Source: Primorskyibacter marinus
GTDB lineage: Bacteria; Pseudomonadota; Alphaproteobacteria; Rhodobacterales; Rhodobacteraceae
Length of the DNA stretch: 64,000 bases
Direction: 5' to 3'
Assembly (NCBI RefSeq): GCF_003313245.1
Contig: NZ_QJSD01000011.1
Location: 1-64,000, forward strand
Below, in pieces: positions 53,021-62,578 of this stretch. Below the pieces are notes generated by a model that ran no database searches, had not been told where the DNA came from, and was given only the letters and a program-made list of their open reading frames with translations. How positions within the stretch are numbered: the first letter of the stretch is position 1; every line of letters begins with the position of its first letter. Both the position numbers and the translations under genes were made by a program.

Positions 53021-53494
53021 TCAGTGCAAGGTTTCGGCAGGTTGGCGATGAATGGATGTGGGAACATGACGCGCCATCCTGCGCAGCGCGAGGCCAAGCG
53101 ATTGGGCAAGTTCGACGATAGAGGGCGCAACGTCCGGCCGAACCAGCAAGGTCGCCATCAACATCGCGTCTTCGCGGGCACCTTCAGTGGCCGCGCCGAC
53201 AAAATTGGCGAAACACGCCTCGTCCGCGCCAAGACATTTGCAGGTAACATGGTGCCGCATCAACGGTCGGCGGCCGTGATCGGCGCAAAGCTGGCACAGT
53301 TCTTCCAGGTTGCGCAGCGCCGAGCGGCCATGATGTGCGCCCAGGCTTGCTGAAAAGTCGTTCCAGACCTGCTGCTGTGCCTCGGCACCGTCGCACCAGA
53401 GCCGCAGATAAAGGACGGCCCCAGCCTCGATCGGGCCAAGTTCCGTGAGGTAGCCGACGGGCGCGCCGCCGCGATTATGTGCTGTCTGGGTCAT
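53021..53494 (-). CDS. Conserved hypothetical protein in the iron operon
   Basis: A 157-residue protein starting MTQTAHNRGGAPVGYLTELG. It contains a cysteine- and histidine-rich middle (ELCQLCADHGRRPLMRHHVT, then CKCLGADEACF), which could bind a metal or cluster. No family is recognised. It overlaps hemP by 4 nt and is 12 bp upstream of bfd, so it is co-expressed with haem and iron genes; an iron-related role is inferred from that only. Confidence 0.7.
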   Translation of the reverse strand: MTQTAHNRGGAPVGYLTELGPIEAGAVLYLRLWCDGAEAQQQVWNDFSASLGAHHGRSALRNLEELCQLCADHGRRPLMRHHVTCKCLGADEACFANFVGAATEGAREDAMLMATLLVRPDVAPSIVELAQSLGLALRRMARHVPTSIHRQPAETLH

Positions 53495-53658
53495 TTGGTC
53501 AGGATCAACTTGCCGGCCTTCGTGATGCGAAGACGATAGATCTGGTCGCCAAGGACGATTTCCGCAAGATCGCCGCCACTGGTCAGATCCGTCGCTTCAT
53601 AGCGGGGCAGGGCAGGGACCGCGGCACTTGGTGTTCTGTTCGGGATCTCGGCTGTCAT
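53491..53658 (-). CDS. hemP: Hemin uptake protein HemP
   Basis: A 55-residue HemP-family protein. The conserved part is ATDLTSGGDLAEIVLGDQIY then RLRITKAGKLILTK, which fits the family's short beta-rich fold. In other proteobacteria HemP/HmuP is an activator of haem uptake genes. The ATG at 53658 is chosen to match the family length. It overlaps its neighbours by 4 nt on each side. Confidence 0.86.
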   Translation of the reverse strand: MTAEIPNRTPSAAVPALPRYEATDLTSGGDLAEIVLGDQIYRLRITKAGKLILTK

Positions 53659-53822
53659 CTCACGGCCTCCACCCGGTCCGTGAAATGGTCGAGCAACCAT
53701 TCAAAGCTGACCCCGCCCGATACCCTGTTGATTTCGGCCAGGCTCCATAGCTCTGACCGGCAGGCGGGGGGTTCGGTGCTTTGAGCGTGTTCATAGGCGG
53801 GTTCGTCGTAGGATTTCTGCAT
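53655..53822 (-). CDS. Small protein of unknown function, first in the hemP-bfr operon
   Basis: A 55-residue protein starting MQKSYDEPAYEHAQSTEPPA and continuing LWSLAEINRVSGGVSFEWLL. It is acidic with one cysteine; no family is recognised. Its stop overlaps hemP by 4 nt. The ATG at 53822 has GGAGG upstream. It is the first gene after a palindromic operator. Confidence 0.6.
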   Translation of the reverse strand: MQKSYDEPAYEHAQSTEPPACRSELWSLAEINRVSGGVSFEWLLDHFTDRVEAVR

Positions 53823-53890
53823 TGGGATACCTCCACATGATGTGGTCGGGCTTCCCCGGATGCAGGTGGGGTGGCTGGACACCCATTAGG

Positions 53891-53922
53891 TGACTTATTT
53901 AGTCGGATATGTCAATCCGACT
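53891..53922. promoter_or_regulatory. Candidate iron-responsive operator of the hemP-bfd-bfr operon
   Basis: Two overlapping palindromes: GACT-N5-AGTC at 53892-53904, and AGTCGGAT (53901-53908) with ATCCGACT (53915-53922) around ATGTCA. AT-rich and 69 bp upstream of the first gene. In Rhodobacterales an IscR/Irr/Fur-type regulator would be expected for these genes; which one binds is not shown. Confidence 0.6.
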
Positions 53923-54114
53923 CTTTCTGTCGTGTATTAAATTGCTTTGTCGGTCCCGGCCGCAGATCTTATGGACCTGCGCAGACTGTCGAAAGGTCGG
54001 TAAGACAGATCATAATGGCCGAACATGCGTGCGGCCAAACAAGCTGGGCGCTCCGTGGTGCTGTCCTGCCGGACGGACACATGGGGTTCTGCAATCCAGT
54101 CCCGCAGGAACAGG

Positions 54115-56628
54115 TCAAAAGGGAATGTCGTCCGCCGCCGAGATATAGCTGGCCACGACCTTCTTGGTCCCGGCTTTCTCGAATGCGATCTCCAGCTTGT
54201 CGCCTTCGATCCCGATGATGCTGCCATAGCCGAATTTCTGGTGAAACACGCGCTCGCCGGTCTCGAAACGCGACACGGCTTGCAGGTCGATCACGGTATT
54301 TCGGGTCTCGCGCGGTTGGCTGACAGGTCGCTGCGCAGTGCGTTCCTGCAAGCGTCGCCATCCCGGCGAGTTGTAGACATTGGCATCGGCGGCACGCTGT
54401 TCGATGCCCGGCGATCCGCCCATACCCGCAGCGCCGTAGCCGCCACCATAAAGGCCCGGCGGGGTCAGCACATCGACATGCTCCTCGGGCAATTCGTCGA
54501 TGAAGCGCGAGGGCAGGGCCGATTGCCACTGGCCGAAGACACGGCGATTCGCGGCAAAGGAAATGGTGCAGATTTCCTCGGCCCTCGTGATGCCGACATA
54601 GGCCAGCCGCCGCTCTTCCTCGAGGCCCTTAACGCCACTTTCATCCATGGATCGTTGCGAGGGAAACAGCCCGTCCTCCCATCCCGGCAGGAAAATGGCA
54701 GGGAATTCCAACCCCTTGGCCGCGTGCAGCGTCATGATGCTGACCTTGGCACCGCCATCGTCGGTTTCATTGTCCATGATCAGGCTGACATGTTCGAGAA
54801 ACCCTTGCAGGTTGTCGAAATTCTCCAGCGCCTTGACCAGTTCCTTGAGGTTTTCCAGCCGGCCCGGTGCCTCTGGCGTCTTGTCGTTCTGCCACATGCC
54901 GGTATAGCCGGATTCGTCGAGGATGATCTCGGCCAGTTCCATATGGGTGACGTCGTCGTCGCCCGCCATCCGGCCCCAACGCGCCAGATCCACGACAAGC
55001 TTGCCCAGTTCCTTGGCGCCCTTGCCCTTCAGCAAACCCTGTTCGATGGCCAGCGCGGCCCCGTCGATCAGGGACACGCCATTGGCGCGGGCCGTGGTCT
55101 GGATCACCTGCTGGGCCTTGTCGCCCAGCCCGCGTTTGGGCGTGTTGACGATGCGTTCGAAGGCCAGATCATCATCCGGGCTGACCACACAGCGGAAATA
55201 GGCCATGGCATCGCGGATCTCCAACCGCTCGTAAAAGCGCGGGCCGCCGATCACGCGGTAGGGCAGACCGATGGTCAGGAACCGGTCCTCAAACGCCCGC
55301 ATCTGGTGCGAGGCGCGGACAAGGATTGCCATCTCGTCCAACCCAAACGTGTTTGGAATGGGGCTGTTTCCAACGCCTCCTGGCGAAAGTGCCTCGCTTC
55401 GGCGAAGATTTATCTGATGAATATCACCCTGAGGATTTTCAGATATCTTTCCGCCCTTGGCAAGACGCTCCGATTCTTGTTGAGGCGTTACAGATCGCGT
55501 GTTCTTGCGACCAATCGCCAGTCGTGATGTCCCTGAACTTAGAGCCTCGATTTCCTCACCGATCCAGCGGGCCTCTTCCTCGCCATCCCAATGGCCGATC
55601 AGGCGGACCTTTTCGCCGTCCTGTGCCTCGGTCCACAGGGTCTTGCCCAGACGTCCGGTATTGCCGTCGATCACGCCGGATGCGGCGGCAAGGATATGCG
55701 GGGTAGAGCGGTAATTCTGTTCCAGCCGGACGACATGCGCGCCGGGAAAGTCCTTTTCGAACCGCAGGATATTGCCCACCTCGGCACCGCGCCAGCCATA
55801 GATCGACTGATCGTCGTCACCCACGCAGCAGATGTTTTTATGCGACGCCGCCAGCAGCCGCAGCCACATATATTGCGCGACGTTGGTATCCTGATATTCG
55901 TCCACAAGGATGTATTTGAACCAGCGTTGATACTGTTCCAGCACGTCTGGATGCGCCTGAAAGATTGTCACGACATGCAGCAGCAGATCACCGAAATCGA
56001 CCGCGTTCAACTCTCGCAAGCGGGCCTGATATTGGGCGTATAGTTCCGCGCCGCGCTGGTTGTAGGCACCGGCATCGGCGGCGGGCACCTTGGAAGGCGT
56101 CAGCGCGCGGTTTTTCCAACCGTCGATGATGCCTGCCAACTGTCGCGCGGGCCAGCGCTTGTCGTCGATGTTGGCGGCGCGGATCAGTTGCTTCAACAGC
56201 CGGATCTGGTCGTCGGTGTCCAGGATGGTGAAGTTGGATTTCAACCCGGCCAGTTCGGCATGGCGGCGCAACAGCTTGACGCAGACAGAATGAAACGTGC
56301 CAAGCCATGGCATGCCCTCGATCGTTTGTCCCAACATGCCGCCGACGCGATTTTTCATCTCGCGCGCGGCCTTGTTGGTGAAGGTCACGGCGAGGATCTC
56401 GTTCGGGCGGGCGCGGCCGGTGTTGAGCAGATGCACGATGCGGGCGGTCAGCGCCTTGGTCTTGCCTGTGCCGGCCCCTGCCAGCATCAAAACGGGGCCA
56501 TCCAGTGCCTCGACCGCCGCGCGCTGCGCGGGGTTCAGCCCGTCCAGATAGGGGGTGGGCCGCGCAGCCATGGCGCGCGCGGAAAGTGATGCGCCTTCAA
56601 AGGCGTCCATTTCGTCGAAACTGCTCAT
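54115..56628 (-). CDS. uvrD: UvrD/PcrA-type SF1 DNA helicase with an internal insertion
   Basis: An 837-residue ATP-dependent 3'-5' helicase. Motif I is AGAGTGKTKALTARI (residues 50-64), motif II is ILVDEYQDTN (about 240-249), VGDDDQSIYGWRGAE and RLEQNYRSTP follow, and VSIMTLHAAKGLEFPAIFLP and RRLAYVGITRAEE complete the set. The C-terminal domain has a Tudor-like segment (VFHQKFGYGSIIGIEGDKLE). Residues about 364-428 are an insertion between EEIEAL and DEMAILVRASHQMRAFEDRF; it is poorer in GC than its surroundings and not found in related helicases I know. The frame is intact, so the helicase may work. Confidence 0.93.
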   Translation of the reverse strand: MSSFDEMDAFEGASLSARAMAARPTPYLDGLNPAQRAAVEALDGPVLMLAGAGTGKTKALTARIVHLLNTGRARPNEILAVTFTNKAAREMKNRVGGMLGQTIEGMPWLGTFHSVCVKLLRRHAELAGLKSNFTILDTDDQIRLLKQLIRAANIDDKRWPARQLAGIIDGWKNRALTPSKVPAADAGAYNQRGAELYAQYQARLRELNAVDFGDLLLHVVTIFQAHPDVLEQYQRWFKYILVDEYQDTNVAQYMWLRLLAASHKNICCVGDDDQSIYGWRGAEVGNILRFEKDFPGAHVVRLEQNYRSTPHILAAASGVIDGNTGRLGKTLWTEAQDGEKVRLIGHWDGEEEARWIGEEIEALSSGTSRLAIGRKNTRSVTPQQESERLAKGGKISENPQGDIHQINLRRSEALSPGGVGNSPIPNTFGLDEMAILVRASHQMRAFEDRFLTIGLPYRVIGGPRFYERLEIRDAMAYFRCVVSPDDDLAFERIVNTPKRGLGDKAQQVIQTTARANGVSLIDGAALAIEQGLLKGKGAKELGKLVVDLARWGRMAGDDDVTHMELAEIILDESGYTGMWQNDKTPEAPGRLENLKELVKALENFDNLQGFLEHVSLIMDNETDDGGAKVSIMTLHAAKGLEFPAIFLPGWEDGLFPSQRSMDESGVKGLEEERRLAYVGITRAEEICTISFAANRRVFGQWQSALPSRFIDELPEEHVDVLTPPGLYGGGYGAAGMGGSPGIEQRAADANVYNSPGWRRLQERTAQRPVSQPRETRNTVIDLQAVSRFETGERVFHQKFGYGSIIGIEGDKLEIAFEKAGTKKVVASYISAADDIPF
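55345..55539 (-). other. In-frame insertion of about 65 codons inside uvrD
   Basis: Codes SSGTSRLAIGRKNTRSVTPQ onward to RRSEALSPGGVGNSPIPNTF. It replaces the short linker that normally joins the 1A/2A segments, at a site conserved elsewhere. Base composition is more AT-rich than the helicase around it. Confidence 0.7.
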
Positions 56629-56773
56629 GCGCCAAACCTAGTCGAGGATATGACGAAAGGGAAGGCTCGTTCCTGCTATGTTCGCGGCGCTTTTGCGGGA
56701 AATTTCCGGCTTTGATGCTCTGCCGACCCGTGACCTGCTGGACAAGACGCGGCTTCCGTCGCACATAAGCGGC

Positions 56774-57904
56774 ATGGATCTTCACGCTCGCTTTCCGGCA
56801 ATTGCCGACCTGAAGGACCGCGCGCAGCGGCGAGTGCCGCATTTCGCATGGGAATATCTGGCCAGCGCAACCGGAACCGAAGCCACAAGGGCGCGCAACC
56901 GGGCCAAGCTGGATGATGTCCTTTTCATGCCCTCGATTCTTCATGGCGAATTCGTGCCTGACCTGTCCACGAAGCTGTTTGGGCACACCTATCCGTTGCC
57001 GTTCGGTGTCAGCCCGGTGGGCATGTCCGGGCTGCTTTGGCCGGATGCGGAACGCAGGCTGGCGACGGCGGCAACGCGTGCAGGACTGCCCTACAGCCTG
57101 TCGACCGTCGCCACCCGCACGCCAGAGGATCTGGCACCGCATATCGACGGCAATGGCTGGTTCCAGATGTATCCGCCGCGCGACGAGGCCGTGCGGACCG
57201 ACATGCTGCGCCGCGCCAAAGATGCGGGCTTTTCGGTTCTGGTGCTGACTGTCGATGTGCCGGTGGCAAGTCGCCGCGAGCGGCAGTTGCGCTCTGGTCT
57301 GACCTCACCACCACGCCTGACGCCGCGCGTTCTGGCACAGGTGGCGCGCTGCCCGGCTTGGGCCTTGGGCACCTTGCAGCAGGGCATGCCGAGGATGCGT
57401 CTGATTGATGATTACGCCGCCAAGGTGACCGGCCTCAGCAGCACTCAACATGCAGGCTATCTGCTGCGGACGTCGCCGGGATGGGATTATTTGCGGTGGC
57501 TGCGCGATGGCTGGGACGGGCCGTTTGTGGTCAAGGGCGTGATGCGCGCCGACGACGCCGAACGGCTGGAGGCAGCGGGCGTCGACGCGCTTTGGGTGTC
57601 CAACCATGCCGGGCGCCAGTTCGACGCCGCCCCGGCCAGCATCGAAGTGCTGCCGGAAATCCGCGCCGCGACCAACCTGCCATTGATCTTCGACAGCGGT
57701 ATCGAGGGCGGTCTGGACATCCTGCGCGCCGTGGCGCTGGGGGCCGATTTCGTAATGATGGGAGGTGCCTGGCATGTCGCGCTTGCGGCATTGGGCGATG
57801 ATGGGCCTCCGCATCTGATTGACATGCTGACCCGCGATATGGCCGCCAATATGGGGCAAATCGGGGCTAAGAACCTCGCGGACCTTTCAAATTGCTTACG
57901 TTAG
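56774..57904 (+). CDS. FMN-dependent alpha-hydroxy-acid oxidase/dehydrogenase (LldD-like)
   Basis: A 376-residue enzyme of the lactate/glycolate oxidase family. Motifs are FGVSPVGMSGLLWPDAERRL, YSLSTVATRTPEDLAP and the VSNHAGRQFDAAPAS segment with the catalytic His and the Arg, then FDSGIEGGLDILRAVALGAD for the FMN phosphate. It oxidises L-lactate or another 2-hydroxy acid. The family N terminus MDLHARFPAIADLKDRAQRR begins at 56774; an in-frame ATG 96 bases upstream is rejected as too long. Confidence 0.86.
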   Translation: MDLHARFPAIADLKDRAQRRVPHFAWEYLASATGTEATRARNRAKLDDVLFMPSILHGEFVPDLSTKLFGHTYPLPFGVSPVGMSGLLWPDAERRLATAATRAGLPYSLSTVATRTPEDLAPHIDGNGWFQMYPPRDEAVRTDMLRRAKDAGFSVLVLTVDVPVASRRERQLRSGLTSPPRLTPRVLAQVARCPAWALGTLQQGMPRMRLIDDYAAKVTGLSSTQHAGYLLRTSPGWDYLRWLRDGWDGPFVVKGVMRADDAERLEAAGVDALWVSNHAGRQFDAAPASIEVLPEIRAATNLPLIFDSGIEGGLDILRAVALGADFVMMGGAWHVALAALGDDGPPHLIDMLTRDMAANMGQIGAKNLADLSNCLR

Positions 57905-58024
57905 CGTGACCAGAACCATCAATGCTGCATGTGCAAAAAACTGCTCGCATCTTTGTAATCTGCCGCTACTGTAAGCGCCTAAAATGACATGCCGAACGGA
58001 CTTTAAGTACAGGACAACGCCACG

Positions 58025-61000
58025 ATGACAGATTTCAACAAGATCCTCATTGCCAATCGCGGAGAAATTGCCATCCGTATCATGCGCGCCGCCAACGAGA
58101 TGGGCAAGCGCACGGTGGCGGTCTATGCCGAAGAGGACAAGCTGGGTTTGCACCGTTTCAAGGCGGACGAGGCTTACCGCATCGGCGAAGGGATGGGGCC
58201 GGTGGCCGCCTATCTCAGCATTGAAGAGATCATCCGCGTGGCGAAGGAATGCGGCGCTGACGCGATTCATCCCGGTTATGGGTTGTTGTCGGAGAACCCG
58301 GATTTCGTGGATGCCTGCACCGAGAACGGCATCACCTTCATCGGGCCCAAGGCGAAAACCATGCGTGCCCTGGGCGACAAGGCCAGCGCCCGCAAAGTGG
58401 CAATAGAGGCCGGGGTTCCGGTCATCCCCGCGACCGAGGTTCTGGGCGACGATTTCGACGCCATTGCGAAAGAGGCCGAAGCGATCGGCTATCCGCTGAT
58501 GCTGAAGGCCAGTTGGGGCGGGGGCGGTCGCGGTATGCGTCCGATCAACGGCCCTGACGAGTTGAAGGAAAAGGTCTTGGAAGGGCGCCGCGAGGCCGAG
58601 GCGGCCTTTGGCAATGGCGAAGGCTATCTGGAAAAGATGATCATCCGCGCCCGCCATGTCGAGGTGCAGATCCTGGGCGACAGCCACGGCAATATCTACC
58701 ACCTGTATGAACGCGATTGTTCGGTCCAGCGCCGCAATCAGAAGGTCGTGGAGCGCGCACCCGCACCTTACCTGTCCGAGGCGCAGCGCGAAGAGATTTG
58801 CGAGCTTGGCCGCAAAATCTGCGCGCATGTGAATTACGAATGTGCGGGGACGGTCGAATTCCTGATGGATATGGACACCGGCAAGTTCTACTTCATCGAG
58901 GTAAATCCCCGCGTGCAGGTTGAACACACCGTCACCGAGGAAGTCACCGGAATCGACATCGTTCAGGCGCAGGTCCTGATTGCCGAGGGCAAATCGCTTG
59001 CCGAGGCAACTGGCAAGGCCAGTCAGTATGACATTCGGCTCAACGGTCATGCGCTGCAAACCCGGATCACCACCGAGGATCCGCAGAACAATTTCATCCC
59101 CGATTACGGACGGATCGTTGCTTACCGCGTTGCCACCGGTAACGGTGTGCGGCTGGATGGCGGTACGGCCTATTCCGGCGCGGTCATCACGCGGTTTTAT
59201 GACAGTTTGTTGGAAAAGGTGACGACCTGGGCACAGACGCCGGAAAAGGCGATTTCGCGCATGGACCGTGCCTTGCGTGAATTCCGTATCCGGGGCGTCA
59301 GCACCAATATCGCCTTTGTCGAAAACCTGCTGAAGCATCCGACGTTCCTGAACAACCAGTATCACACCAAGTTCATCGACGAGACGCCCGAGCTGTTCGA
59401 ATTCTCCAAACGGCGCGACCGGGGCACTAAGGTGCTGACCTATATCGCCGACATTTCGGTGAACGGCCATCCCGAGACGGCAGGCCGTGTGCTGCCTGCC
59501 TCGGACCTTAAACCGGCGCGTGCTCCGCAAGTGCGTGGTGAGCCTGTGCCGGGCACGCGGAACCTGCTGGAAGAAAAAGGCCCGCAGGCCGTGGCCGACT
59601 GGATGGCGGCGCAAAAGCAGGTGCTGATCACCGACACCACCATGCGCGACGGCCACCAGTCGTTGCTGGCCACGCGGATGCGCTCGATCGACATGATCAA
59701 TGTCGCACCTGCCTATGCGGCCAACCTGCCGCAATTGTTCAGTGTCGAATGCTGGGGCGGTGCCACATTCGACGTGGCCTACCGCTTTTTGCAGGAATGC
59801 CCGTGGCAGCGGTTGCGCGATCTGCGCGCGCGTATGCCCAACCTGATGACGCAAATGCTGCTGCGTGCCTCGAACGGGGTGGGCTACACCAATTATCCCG
59901 ACAATGTGGTGCAGAGTTTTGTCAAACAGGCAGCGGAAACCGGCGTCGACGTGTTCCGCGTCTTCGACAGCCTGAACTGGGTCGAGAACATGCGCGTCGC
60001 GATGGACGCGGTTCTGGACAGCGACAAGGTGTGCGAAGGCACGATCTGCTATACCGGCGACATCAACGACCCGGATCGCGCCAAGTATGACCTGAAATAC
60101 TATGTCGCCATGGGCAAGGAGCTGAAGGCCGCGGGCGCGCATGTGCTGGGGCTGAAGGACATGGCAGGGCTGTTGAAGCCCGCCGCAGCCGGGCCGCTGA
60201 TCACCGCGCTCAAGGAAGAGGTGGGCCTGCCGATCCATTTCCACACCCATGACACCAGCGGTGCCGCGATCGCCACCGTAATGGCCGCGGCGCAGGCCGG
60301 GGTGGATGCGGTGGACGCGGCCATGGACGCGCTGTCTGGCAATACCAGCCAGCCAACGCTCGGCTCTGTGATCGAGGCCTTGCGCTGGACTGAGCGCGAC
60401 ACCGGGCTGGACATTGGCGCGGTGCGCGAAATCTCCAACTACTGGGAGGCCGTGCGCGGCAAATACGCGGCCTTTGAAAGCAGTCTTCAGGCCCCCGCAT
60501 CCGAGGTCTACCTGCACGAGATGCCCGGCGGCCAGTTCACCAATCTCAAGGCGCAGGCCCGCAGCCTGGGGCTGGAGGAACGCTGGCATGAGGTCGCCCA
60601 GACCTATGCCGATGTGAACCGGATGTTCGGCGATATCGTGAAGGTGACGCCGTCCTCGAAAGTGGTGGGCGACATGGCATTGATGATGGTCAGTCAGAAC
60701 CTGACCCGCGCCGAGGTCGAGGATCCCAAGACCGATGTGGCCTTCCCGGATTCGGTGATCGACATGATGCGCGGCAACCTCGGCCAGCCTCCGGGCGGTT
60801 TCCCGGACGGTATCCTCAAGAAGATCCTGAAAGGCGAAAAGCCCAACACAGAGCGTCCCGGCAAACATCTTGTGCCCGTTGATCTGGACGCCAAGCGCAA
60901 GGAGCTTTCGGATCTTCTTGATGGGGCAGAGGTGGATGATGAGGATCTGAACGGCTATCTCATGTATCCCAAGGTGTTTCTGGACTACATGGCGCGCCAC

Positions 61001-61468
61001 CAGACCTATGGTCCGGTGCGGTCATTGCCGACGCGGACGTTCTTCTACGGGATGGAGCCGGGCGAAGAAATCTCGGCCGAGATCGATCCCGGCAAGACTA
61101 TGGAGATCCGCCTTCAGACCCTGGGCGAGACCGACGAAAACGGCGAAGTCAGGGTGTTCTTCGAACTGAACGGCCAACCCCGCGTGATCCGCGTGCCGGA
61201 CCGCAAGTCCAAGGCCAGCACCGCTGCACGGTCCAAGGCGGAACTGGGCAATGCCAACCATGTCGGAGCCCCGATGCCCGGTGTCGTGGCCTCTGTCGTG
61301 GCGCAGGCCGGACGTCCCGTGAAGCAGGGCGACCTGCTGCTGACGATCGAGGCGATGAAGATGGAAACCGGCATCCATGCAGAGCGTGACGCGGTGGTTG
61401 CGGCCGTGCATGTCCAACCCGGTGCCCAGATTGATGCCAAGGATCTGCTGGTCGAATACGAAGCCTAG
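58025..61468 (+). CDS. pyc: Pyruvate carboxylase
   Basis: A 1147-residue single-chain enzyme that makes oxaloacetate from pyruvate, ATP and bicarbonate. Residues 1 to about 450 are the biotin carboxylase (KASWGGGGRGMRPI, FIEVNPRVQVEHTVTE). About 535-810 are the carboxyltransferase (ITDTTMRDGHQSLLATRM and HFHTHDTSGAAIATV), then the allosteric/tetramer region, and the C-terminal biotinyl domain with EAMKMET; the biotinylated lysine is residue 1112. No deletion is visible. The 120-bp gap before it holds its promoter. It feeds the TCA cycle during growth on C3 and lactate-type substrates. Confidence 0.97.
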   Translation: MTDFNKILIANRGEIAIRIMRAANEMGKRTVAVYAEEDKLGLHRFKADEAYRIGEGMGPVAAYLSIEEIIRVAKECGADAIHPGYGLLSENPDFVDACTENGITFIGPKAKTMRALGDKASARKVAIEAGVPVIPATEVLGDDFDAIAKEAEAIGYPLMLKASWGGGGRGMRPINGPDELKEKVLEGRREAEAAFGNGEGYLEKMIIRARHVEVQILGDSHGNIYHLYERDCSVQRRNQKVVERAPAPYLSEAQREEICELGRKICAHVNYECAGTVEFLMDMDTGKFYFIEVNPRVQVEHTVTEEVTGIDIVQAQVLIAEGKSLAEATGKASQYDIRLNGHALQTRITTEDPQNNFIPDYGRIVAYRVATGNGVRLDGGTAYSGAVITRFYDSLLEKVTTWAQTPEKAISRMDRALREFRIRGVSTNIAFVENLLKHPTFLNNQYHTKFIDETPELFEFSKRRDRGTKVLTYIADISVNGHPETAGRVLPASDLKPARAPQVRGEPVPGTRNLLEEKGPQAVADWMAAQKQVLITDTTMRDGHQSLLATRMRSIDMINVAPAYAANLPQLFSVECWGGATFDVAYRFLQECPWQRLRDLRARMPNLMTQMLLRASNGVGYTNYPDNVVQSFVKQAAETGVDVFRVFDSLNWVENMRVAMDAVLDSDKVCEGTICYTGDINDPDRAKYDLKYYVAMGKELKAAGAHVLGLKDMAGLLKPAAAGPLITALKEEVGLPIHFHTHDTSGAAIATVMAAAQAGVDAVDAAMDALSGNTSQPTLGSVIEALRWTERDTGLDIGAVREISNYWEAVRGKYAAFESSLQAPASEVYLHEMPGGQFTNLKAQARSLGLEERWHEVAQTYADVNRMFGDIVKVTPSSKVVGDMALMMVSQNLTRAEVEDPKTDVAFPDSVIDMMRGNLGQPPGGFPDGILKKILKGEKPNTERPGKHLVPVDLDAKRKELSDLLDGAEVDDEDLNGYLMYPKVFLDYMARHQTYGPVRSLPTRTFFYGMEPGEEISAEIDPGKTMEIRLQTLGETDENGEVRVFFELNGQPRVIRVPDRKSKASTAARSKAELGNANHVGAPMPGVVASVVAQAGRPVKQGDLLLTIEAMKMETGIHAERDAVVAAVHVQPGAQIDAKDLLVEYEA

Positions 61469-61474
61469 GAAATT

Positions 61475-61508
61475 CGTCGCCCCGGAACCTTGCCGAACCG
61501 GGGCGACG
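61475..61508. terminator. Hairpin after pyruvate carboxylase
   Basis: CGTCGCCCCGG (61475-61485) pairs perfectly with CCGGGGCGACG (61498-61508) around a 12-base loop, six bases after the pyc stop. A clear T-run is lacking. Confidence 0.6.
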
Positions 61509-61642
61509 ACACAAGTTTACGCGTGTTTGGCAATGCGTGACCCATCGGGCGGTGTCGAAGGGGTGAAGCTGATCCGCGCCAAACACAGGCGCTCGGCGCG
61601 GTCGTGACGTTGAGTGCCGCCCGAGGTCAAAGCGGGGCTGGT

Positions 61643-61783
61643 ATCGGCTGGCACTGCATCGCCCCCGGCGAGCCAATGCAAAACGCATTCGTGGAAAGCG
61701 GCAATGACCGTCTGCGAGATGCGTGTCTGAATGGGCATATCTTCGGCAACTTTGTCCAAGCCCGAAAGATCGTGAGGCATTGG
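61643..61783 (+). pseudogene. IS3-family transposase OrfB remnant
   Basis: Translates [20 protein letters not shown] and [20 protein letters not shown]. This is the final-glutamate region of an IS3-family integrase core, where intact members read [26 protein letters not shown]. Start and end of the gene are missing. It lies directly downstream of the RES/Xre toxin-antitoxin pair. Confidence 0.78.
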
Positions 61784-61885
61784 TCAAATCTGTTTATCAG
61801 CGAATATCATGGGAGAGTGGCGGAAGAATTCGCGAAGGGCAGTTCCAGCGGTTGCGCGGTTCGGCTGTCTGCGCCCGACGAGCGG

Positions 61886-62578
61886 TCATCGAACCCGCAT
61901 CATATCACCGGTATCCAGCTTCTTGATGTAGTCAACCGCACTGCCATTCCAGTGGTAGGCGAAATGCGCCCCCTGTGCGGGGATCGGAACCACATCGGGC
62001 CAGAATGCGGCGATGCAGTTGCCGCCCGCAAACCGGACGCTGGGCCAGGTTATGCCGTTCGAGCCTGCCGCGCGCCGTTCGGCACCGAACACCTGCGACG
62101 GTCCGTAATCGTCAGGGTCCAGCAGGTCGCCTAAGCCCGACACGTCGTCCATATCGGCGTTCACCGAACCGATCAACTCGCGAAACTGCGATGTCCAGCC
62201 CGGGGCTTCCGCCGTGGCCAGCATGGTTTTCGTGTGGTGATGGATGGTTTCGGCAATCGCGACCTCGGTGCTGTCGCCCGCGTAATACAGGCCAAACGTT
62301 CCATCGCTGAACCGCCCCGGCCGCAACGGCGAGCAGTGAACAAAGGGGGCCATGACCCAGCTTGCACCGGTGCCTGTGACGCGTCGGGCCACGGGGACCT
62401 TCGCGAGATCGCCGATGCTGTCGCGGATGCGCGGGTTGAACTTGGCCTCGGCCGAGGCCAGCGCCTCCCAATCGGCAGGGTCGGCAATGTCCTCGAACAG
62501 ATCAATCGGCGGATAGATCGAGCGGATGATCCGGGCTGTGCGCGGCCAGATCACGCGGCGCACCGGTGCGGTCACCAC
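61886..62578 (-). CDS. RES-domain toxin (NAD-degrading type)
   Basis: A 230-residue protein of the RES family. The RES core is [20 protein letters not shown] then [12 protein letters not shown], with the Arg, Glu and Ser positions that give the name. The N terminus ([20 protein letters not shown]) is typical of RES toxins paired with Xre/MbcA antitoxins; such toxins deplete cellular NAD+. It overlaps the upstream antitoxin gene by 7 nt and follows it in the same operon, the usual RES-Xre order. A lone remnant of a transposase follows. Confidence 0.9.
   Translation of the reverse strand: MVTAPVRRVIWPRTARIIRSIYPPIDLFEDIADPADWEALASAEAKFNPRIRDSIGDLAKVPVARRVTGTGASWVMAPFVHCSPLRPGRFSDGTFGLYYAGDSTEVAIAETIHHHTKTMLATAEAPGWTSQFRELIGSVNADMDDVSGLGDLLDPDDYGPSQVFGAERRAAGSNGITWPSVRFAGGNCIAAFWPDVVPIPAQGAHFAYHWNGSAVDYIKKLDTGDMMRVR

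Noticed and set aside
57896-61000. Open frame of 1034 codons on the minus strand across pyruvate carboxylase
   Set aside because: It is antisense to a complete pyruvate carboxylase with all catalytic motifs.
61517-61780. An 87-codon gene on the minus strand after pyc
   Set aside because: It is antisense to the IS3-type remnant, has no family match, and lacks a ribosome site.
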